From positions 1 to 28,451 of the forward strand of contig DAOWEV010000014.1 of NCBI GenBank assembly GCA_030638325.1: 28,451 bases of DNA, in the 5' to 3' direction. Shown here in pieces: positions 23,824 through 28,451 of the stretch. The notes beneath the pieces were generated by a model. It was not told where the DNA came from. It worked only from the letters and a program-made list of their open reading frames with translations, and made no database searches. This stretch comes from Bacteroidales bacterium. Lineage in GTDB: Bacteria; Bacteroidota; Bacteroidia; Bacteroidales; JAGOPY01. A program made the translations under genes and the position numbers. Within the stretch, counting starts at the first letter, position 1; each line of letters opens with the position of its first letter.

Positions 23824-23845
23824 GAGACGCATGATCATGCGTCTC
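23824..23845. repeat. Perfect 22 bp palindrome upstream of the FadL gene
   Basis: GAGACGCATGA is followed directly by its reverse complement, with no loop. A diverged partner, GTAGAGACGCACGGCCAT, lies at 23793-23810, about 30 bp upstream. It sits 50 bases before the FadL-like start codon, so it could be an operator or a dispersed palindromic repeat that happens to lie there. Confidence 0.8.
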
Positions 23846-23895
23846 TATCAAAAAAATAACTATCTTGCGCGCCAAATAAAAAAATCAAAAAATTC

Positions 23896-25110
23896 ATGAA
23901 GAAACTTATTGTTACGATTGTAACCCTTACTTTACTCTCCTGGTCAGCTTTCGGGGGCGGTTATCAGGTAAGGCTGCAAGGACAGAAGCAGACCGGAATT
24001 GGTTTGATCGGAACGCCATTCACCTATGGCGCTAGTTCCATATTTTATAATCCCGGGGCACTTGCACTGGTTCCTGAGAAATTCAGTTTTTCAGCCGGAG
24101 TCAGTGGCATTATGGGTAAGGCTGTTTTTCAAAAGTCTGCCACAGATTATCAGGCATATACAGACAGTCCCATGGGAACCCCATTTTACGCTTATGGTAG
24201 CTGGAAAATCAACAACAGTTTTGCCGTAGGGCTTGGCGCTTATACTCCTTTTGGAAATTCGGTGGTATGGAACGATGACTGGGCAGGCAGGTATCTTATC
24301 CAGAATATTTCGTTGAGTGCGATCTTTATACAACCCACCATTTCATACCAGGTAAAAGATAAATTCGGTATCGGCGCCGGATTTGTTTATGCAATCGGTA
24401 ATGTGGAGATCAACAAGGCTTTATATTATAATACCAACTCCGATGTCAGCCTCAAAGGATCAGGCAGCAACATCGGTTTTAATATCGGGGTCTTTTACCG
24501 CCCGGTTGAAGGCGTTAATATAGGTATCGACTACCGGTCAAAAATTATCATGAAGGTAGAAGATGGAGATGCAAATTTTAACATCCCTTCCTCATTGGCA
24601 ACTACCATTCCTCCAGAAAATAAATTCAGTGCAGAACTTCCGTTACCGGCGAACCTTGACTTCGGGGTTTCCATAGATATCACCGAAAAGTGGCTGATAG
24701 CTTTTGAAATTAACTGGGTGTTCTGGGGTGTCTATGATTCTTTGATCTTCACCTTCGAGGAAAGTGGTGATCTGCTTGATTCCAGCAATCCCCGGATTTA
24801 TAAAAACTCTGTCCTTCCAAGAATAGGGGCAGAATTTAATTTGAACGAGATGTTCTCTTTCAGGGCGGGTGCCTATTATGACCCGACCCCTACCAATGAG
24901 CAATATTTTACTCCTGAAACGGTCAGTCTGAATACAGTAGGTTTGACCCTTGGCGTTAGTATTGTACCGGTGAAAGGTCTGAGTATTGATCTTTCATACC
25001 TTCAGTTGTTCGGCATGGAAGCTGATAAGAGTTATGACCCTGCCAACTTCTCAGGCACCTATAAAACAGTAACATTCATCCCGGGTATTGGGTTAAGCTA
25101 TAATTTTTAA
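23896..25110 (+). CDS. FadL/OmpP1-family outer-membrane transporter
   Basis: The 404-residue protein has a signal peptide (KKLIVTIVTLTLLSWSAFGG) and features of the FadL/TodX barrel family: NPGALALVP near residue 52, and YTPFGNSVVWNDDWAGRY near 116-133. FadL proteins take up hydrophobic molecules such as long-chain fatty acids or aromatics across the outer membrane through a lateral opening in the barrel. The barrel ends in GLSYNF, with the expected terminal phenylalanine. The start ATG 23896 fits the signal peptide. The SGNH lipoprotein gene follows after 17 bases, a pairing common in Bacteroidota, suggesting joint handling of a lipid or ester. Confidence 0.9.
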   Translation: MKKLIVTIVTLTLLSWSAFGGGYQVRLQGQKQTGIGLIGTPFTYGASSIFYNPGALALVPEKFSFSAGVSGIMGKAVFQKSATDYQAYTDSPMGTPFYAYGSWKINNSFAVGLGAYTPFGNSVVWNDDWAGRYLIQNISLSAIFIQPTISYQVKDKFGIGAGFVYAIGNVEINKALYYNTNSDVSLKGSGSNIGFNIGVFYRPVEGVNIGIDYRSKIIMKVEDGDANFNIPSSLATTIPPENKFSAELPLPANLDFGVSIDITEKWLIAFEINWVFWGVYDSLIFTFEESGDLLDSSNPRIYKNSVLPRIGAEFNLNEMFSFRAGAYYDPTPTNEQYFTPETVSLNTVGLTLGVSIVPVKGLSIDLSYLQLFGMEADKSYDPANFSGTYKTVTFIPGIGLSYNF

Positions 25111-25127
25111 TCTAACAAATTAGCATC

Positions 25128-26477
25128 ATGAAATACAGATATATATTCTATTCAGTTATTATTCTGGCCTTGCTGAATGCTTGTAAGCCAACTATTGAAG
25201 AGTTCGCTCCAGCTTCAGGTAATGCCGATTTCAGCAGGTATATTGCAGTAGGCAACTCTCTGACTGCAGGATATGCTGACGGGGCCTTGTATAAGTCCGG
25301 ACAGGAGTATTCCCTGCCCAATATCCTTGCAGGCCAATTCAAAAGCGTTGGAGGCGGTGACTTTAAACAGCCTCTTATGGTCGACGACAACGGCGTGGGG
25401 TTTCGTGGTATAACACCGGTAACCAAGCTGGTACTGGGATATACGGAAGACTGCAAGGGTGTGATCTCCCTGGGCCCTGTGCTGGCAAGTGATCAGATAG
25501 ATCCTGCCAACCTTGCTTCAGTTGCTGATCAGGGGCCTTTCAATAACATCGGCGTTCCGGGTATTAAAGCCATCCACATGGCCGTTCCGGGTTATGGCAC
25601 TCTGAATCCTTATTACGGACGGTTCATGTCTTTACCAACCAGTGCTGTTATTGACGAGATCGCACCGGTGAATGCTACCTTTTTCACACTCTGGCTGGGA
25701 AATAACGATATTCTTGATTTTGCACTTGCAGGAGGGGAAGGAGAAATAATAACACCCATCAGTTTATTTGAGCAAGCTTATATGGCTACATTGAATATAT
25801 TGCTGGCCAATGGCGCCAAGGGGGTTGTAGCCAACCTTCCTGATCCACTCAACACAGCATTTTTCAACACTGTTCCTTATAATGCCCTGGTAATCCAGGA
25901 ACAGGGCGATGCCGCCGTATTAAATGCAGCTTATGCTCCTTTAAATCAGATCATCATAGGTGCCGGCAGCACTGATACCATATATTTCTCCGTTGGACCG
26001 AACCCGCTGGTTATTGTTGATGCCAGCCTCCCCTGGGGTTTGCGGCAGATAAAAAGTGACGAGAAAATATTATTATCCATCCCGCAGGATTCAATCAAAT
26101 GCAGCGGATGGGGAAGCCAGGTGCCCGTACCGGCATCTTTCGTATTGGATCAGAACGAAATTACAGAAATTAATACTGCTATAACTGACTACAATACAAA
26201 GATCTTTGAGATCGCAGTAGATCAATCGGTTGGATTTGTTAATATAAATAAAGTACTGAAAGAAGCTACAGAGAATGGTTATGTCTTCGATGGTATTGAA
26301 TTCGACACCGAGTTTGTTAAAGGGAATATCTTTTCCCTGGATGGCATCCATAAGACACCGGCCGGGAATGCAGTGATAGCTAACTTTTTCATCGAAGCCA
26401 TCAACCTTCAGTTTAACGCCAATATACCACTGACAGTAATTGCCGACTATCCGGCAGTGCAGTTTCCAACAGACTAA
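25128..26477 (+). CDS. SGNH/GDSL-family hydrolase lipoprotein
   Basis: The 449-residue lipoprotein has a lipobox LLNAC (Cys19), then SGNH block I AVGNSLTAGYADG (nucleophile Ser44), block III WLGNNDIL near 190 (Asn in the oxyanion hole), and block V LDGIHKTPAGN near 404-414 with the catalytic Asp and His. It is likely anchored in the outer membrane and hydrolyses an ester, perhaps a lipid released or taken up with the aid of the upstream FadL-like barrel; that link is inferred from the 17-base gap. The length is larger than simple GDSL esterases because of inserted loops. The substrate is not determinable from the sequence. Confidence 0.85.
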   Translation: MKYRYIFYSVIILALLNACKPTIEEFAPASGNADFSRYIAVGNSLTAGYADGALYKSGQEYSLPNILAGQFKSVGGGDFKQPLMVDDNGVGFRGITPVTKLVLGYTEDCKGVISLGPVLASDQIDPANLASVADQGPFNNIGVPGIKAIHMAVPGYGTLNPYYGRFMSLPTSAVIDEIAPVNATFFTLWLGNNDILDFALAGGEGEIITPISLFEQAYMATLNILLANGAKGVVANLPDPLNTAFFNTVPYNALVIQEQGDAAVLNAAYAPLNQIIIGAGSTDTIYFSVGPNPLVIVDASLPWGLRQIKSDEKILLSIPQDSIKCSGWGSQVPVPASFVLDQNEITEINTAITDYNTKIFEIAVDQSVGFVNINKVLKEATENGYVFDGIEFDTEFVKGNIFSLDGIHKTPAGNAVIANFFIEAINLQFNANIPLTVIADYPAVQFPTD

Positions 26478-26631
26478 ATAGAACCTGTCCATAAGGTAAT
26501 CCTAATTTGAATGATGAACCCCGATATGCTTCGCTACGGAGCAGGCAAGAAACACGATTAACGATCTTAGAAGTAACTGAATGTACATGACTGAAATAAG
26601 TTGACCAAAAATAACTTAAAATGGTCAAATT

Positions 26632-27051
26632 ATGAGCAGAAAAAAAAAGAAAACCTATCTTCGACAGCGTAAGGTTTATTCCGATGATTTCAAAAAGCGA
26701 ATAGTCAGTGATATTGAAAGGGGTACATGCACAGTAATACAAGCGGGCCGGGAGTATGGTATATACAATCAGACAATTTATAATTGGTTATACAGATATA
26801 GTCGATATTTGCATAAAAACAAGGTTTTGGTTGTGGAACATAAGAGTGAACAATATCGGCGCAAGGAGCTGGAGCAACGGATTAAAGACCTCGAGGCAGC
26901 TTTAGGAAGAAAGCAAATGGAAATAGATTTGCTTAATAAGTTAATTGATATAGCAGATAAGGAGCATCATACTGATTTAAAAAAAAACATATCAAAGATG
27001 TCCTCGAATGGTTCCGGATCTTTAAAGGGATTAAGCACCGATACCCCATGA
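26632..27051 (+). CDS. IS3-family transposase OrfA
   Basis: The 139-residue DNA-binding part of the transposase has a helix-turn-helix in YSDDFKKRIVSDIERGTCTV through QTIYNWLYRYS (about 15-55), followed by a leucine-zipper-like coiled coil (about 78-106, LEQRIKDLEAALGRKQMEI). It recognises the inverted repeats and multimerises. The stop overlaps the first ATG of OrfB as ATGA. An A9 tract (26979-26987) near the end allows a -1 shift into OrfB. The start ATG 26632 is 26 bases after the left inverted repeat. Confidence 0.9.
   Translation: MSRKKKKTYLRQRKVYSDDFKKRIVSDIERGTCTVIQAGREYGIYNQTIYNWLYRYSRYLHKNKVLVVEHKSEQYRRKELEQRIKDLEAALGRKQMEIDLLNKLIDIADKEHHTDLKKNISKMSSNGSGSLKGLSTDTP
26979..26987 (+). 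other. Probable programmed -1 ribosomal frameshift site (A9 tract)
   Basis: OrfA reads TTA AAA AAA AAC across nine adenines, a classic A-AAA-AAA slippery site. The -1 frame opens just after a TGA at 26973-26975, that is, immediately before the tract, and continues without a stop through HIKDVLEWFRIFKGIKHRYP into OrfB. This makes an OrfAB fusion transposase, the usual product of IS3 elements. A downstream stimulatory structure was not identified. Confidence 0.75.
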
Positions 27052-27980
27052 AAGAGTTGTATACTATAACAGGTATCAGTAAGCAAGCCCTTTGGAGTCA
27101 TAACAAACGCCAGGAGACACGAATGATTCGTGAAGAACTAGTTATTGGCATGATCAAACAAATAAGGAAAGATCATAAAAAGATGGGATGCAGGCGAATG
27201 TATTTTGCTACTACAAAAGAGCCTCCTGTAGGCAGGGATGCTTTTGAAAGAATAGGACTAAGTAGTGGATTTAGACTGCAACGCAAGCGAAGTTCAATAA
27301 AAACTACCTGGAGTCAGCGTGTTGAGGTATATCCAAATTTAATTGAAGGCAAGATCATTAACGGGATCAACCAGGTATGGCAAAGTGATATCTTTTACAT
27401 AAAGATCGAAGGCAAAGACTACTATGGAGTATGTATAGAGGATGTTTACTCACGAAAACTACTTGCATTACACCTCTCAAAAAGCTTGTCGTCCAAAGAG
27501 CTTGTAAAAGCATTTAAAAAGGCAATAAAAGTAAGATCAGGCACTCAAATTCAGGATTGTATTTTTCATTCAGATCGAGGGAGTCAATATATTGCAAAAG
27601 ATTTTAAGGTCTTGATAAAGGAAAAACAAATGAAACCAAGCATGTGTTTATTGCCCCAGGAAAATGCATATGTGGAGAGATTGCAAGGTAGCATCAAATA
27701 TGAGTACTTATTTGAATTTGAGCTGAAAGAGAAAAACCTTGCAAGGCAAGCAGGAAAAATCCTGAGATTATACAATGATTATCGCCCACATTCAAACCTG
27801 GATATGATGACTCCAAAAGCCTTTGAACAGCATGTTCAAAATATGGAGGAAAACTCCAGGCCTGAAATGCAGATATATCAATGGAATCATGAGTTATTGA
27901 CAAAAAAGGTAGTTTTCAACAAAAAGAAAAAAGAAGCAAAAAAGAAAAAAGTCAACATAAATAATATTTATTTAATTTAG
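27048..27980 (+). CDS. IS3-family transposase OrfB (DDE integrase)
   Basis: The catalytic part (310 residues from the overlapping ATG at 27048) has the rve core: the first Asp in QVWQSDIFYIK (about 110-120), the second in FHSDRGSQYI (about 173-182) and the Glu in ENAYVERLQG about 35 residues later, then the family tail NDYRPHSNLDMMTPKAFEQH. All three catalytic acids are present, so it may be active. The true N-terminus is probably made by -1 frameshifting from OrfA, because the frame is open and conserved upstream of the ATG. The C-terminus is an odd lysine-rich tail (KKKKEAKKKKVNINNIYLI) overlapping a 16 bp direct repeat of the IS end (27941-27956 and 27981-27996). Confidence 0.93.
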   Translation: MKELYTITGISKQALWSHNKRQETRMIREELVIGMIKQIRKDHKKMGCRRMYFATTKEPPVGRDAFERIGLSSGFRLQRKRSSIKTTWSQRVEVYPNLIEGKIINGINQVWQSDIFYIKIEGKDYYGVCIEDVYSRKLLALHLSKSLSSKELVKAFKKAIKVRSGTQIQDCIFHSDRGSQYIAKDFKVLIKEKQMKPSMCLLPQENAYVERLQGSIKYEYLFEFELKEKNLARQAGKILRLYNDYRPHSNLDMMTPKAFEQHVQNMEENSRPEMQIYQWNHELLTKKVVFNKKKKEAKKKKVNINNIYLI

Positions 27981-28008
27981 AAAGAAAAAAGTCAACCTAT
28001 TTTAGTCA

Positions 28009-28083
28009 AGGTCAATAAATCTTAAATCGTTAATCGTTAATCTTAAATCGTTAATCGTTAATCTTAAATTGTTAATCCTCAAT
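28009..28083. repeat. CTTAAAT/CGTTAAT heptamer array with 21 bp period
   Basis: From 28021 three successive 21 bp blocks each consist of CTTAAAT followed by two CGTTAAT units, the last with changes. This is the same A-B-B plan as at the left end of the window. It begins 12 bases after the IS right end and stops 11 bases before the AbgT stop codon. Confidence 0.92.
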
Positions 28084-28093
28084 CTCCTTGTTC

Positions 28094-28451
28094 TTATTTT
28101 GGCAGTGTATAGTAAATTCCTGCATCCGGGCCAAGCGGTATACCCAAAACCAGCCATACCACTAAAAGCAAAATCCATATGATCAGGAAAGCAATGGAAT
28201 AGGGAACCATGGTAGCAATTATTGTTCCTATGCCTGATTTTGGTTCATATTTCTGGACAAAAGCAATGATCAGGGCAAAGAAACTCATCATAGGAGAGAT
28301 CACGTTGGTCACACTATCACCGATACGATACACAACCTGAGACAATTCCGGCGAATAACCCATGATCATAAACATTGGGATAAAAACCGGTGCAAGGATA
28401 GCCCATTTGGCTGATGCACTTCCCATCAGCATATTGATGGTGGCGGCAAGC
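28094..28451 (-). CDS. AbgT-family transporter, C-terminal part (runs off the window)
   Basis: The visible 118 C-terminal residues contain the highly conserved AbgT segment MGSASAKWAILAPVFIPMFM, then YSPELSQVVYRIGDSVTNVI and SPMMSFFALI, followed by a hydrophobic hairpin. AbgT proteins are inner-membrane transporters of p-aminobenzoyl-glutamate or export sulfonamides. The usual length is about 500 residues, so three quarters of the gene lies to the right of the window. The stop TAA is at 28094-28096. No start can be given. It is transcribed toward the IS3 element and the repeat array. Confidence 0.9.
   Translation of the reverse strand, partial: LAATINMLMGSASAKWAILAPVFIPMFMIMGYSPELSQVVYRIGDSVTNVISPMMSFFALIIAFVQKYEPKSGIGTIIATMVPYSIAFLIIWILLLVVWLVLGIPLGPDAGIYYTLPK

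Larger units (their letters stand above)
26588..28008 (+). mobile_element. IS3-family insertion sequence, complete
   Basis: Terminal inverted repeats TGACTGAAATAAGTTGAC (26588-26605) and GTCAACCTATTTTAGTCA (27991-28008) match at 16 of 18 positions and start with the 5'-TG...CA-3' typical of IS3. The 1421 bp element encodes OrfA and OrfB with a frameshift signal. No short target duplication is seen (flanks ACA and AGG), so it may be old or rearranged. It separates the SGNH gene from the AbgT gene without interrupting either. Confidence 0.88.

Noticed and set aside
26585..28011. 3 bp target-site duplication of the IS3 element
   Set aside because: Flanking triplets are ACA and AGG; no matching 3-5 bp repeat was found.

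Overview
The window looks like a chromosomal segment of an uncultured member of the Bacteroidota, probably Bacteroidales or Marinilabiliales-like. The support is a complete Bacteroides-type aerotolerance (bat) operon, two large secreted proteins with type IX secretion (T9SS) C-terminal sorting domains, a FadL-like barrel paired with an SGNH lipoprotein, an absence of clear Shine-Dalgarno sequences, A-rich leaders, several GTG/TTG starts, and upstream matches to the Bacteroidota -7 element TAnnTTTG.

Layout from left to right: a MATE efflux pump on the minus strand (143-1477). Next comes a cluster of REP-like CCCCGAAGGGG hairpins (1594-1872) and a CHAD-domain protein (1888-2742). A 0.75 kb gap holds C-rich repeat arrays around the internally deleted remains of an AAA ATPase (2895-3153, minus). 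The bat operon follows on the plus strand: moxR, DUF58, a membrane-anchored protein, batA, batB, batC, batD and batE (3489-12149). A 17-unit octamer array and a promoter lead to two tandem T9SS cargo proteins (12590-17896). The second has a seven-bladed propeller apparently nested inside a fibronectin-III-like module. Convergent to these are an outer-membrane beta-barrel candidate and a 42-residue lipoprotein (18168-19133, minus). Then come ung and an Omp85/BamA-like protein (19318-21795), a 256 bp element with 32-33 bp terminal inverted repeats (21941-22196), an EEP-fold nuclease/phosphatase (22264-23451, minus), the FadL plus SGNH pair (23896-26477), a complete IS3-family insertion sequence (26588-28008), and the C-terminal end of an AbgT-family transporter that runs off the window.

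Most genes are conserved Bacteroidota housekeeping or envelope functions. MoxR is expected to act as a chaperone-like ATPase on the vWA proteins DUF58, BatA and BatB, with BatC, BatD and BatE as periplasmic or membrane TPR/beta partners. The T9SS pair, lipoprotein, barrels and FadL/SGNH pair all act at or beyond the outer membrane.

The unusual feature is between the genes. At least ten intergenic loci carry tandem arrays whose unit is 7 or 8 bp but whose sequence differs from locus to locus (CGGTTGA, GACTTCC, TCTCAAC, AGTCCCTT, GATTTAAC, AAAGTTAT, AATTTTA, TAATTCC, CGTTAAT and others). Some have a 21 bp A-B-B superstructure. Three arrays supply the stop codon of the adjacent gene, and two lie directly before GTG-started genes inside the bat operon. 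I do not recognise these as a described system; they are the best candidate here for something new. No tRNA, rRNA, CRISPR array or prophage was seen.
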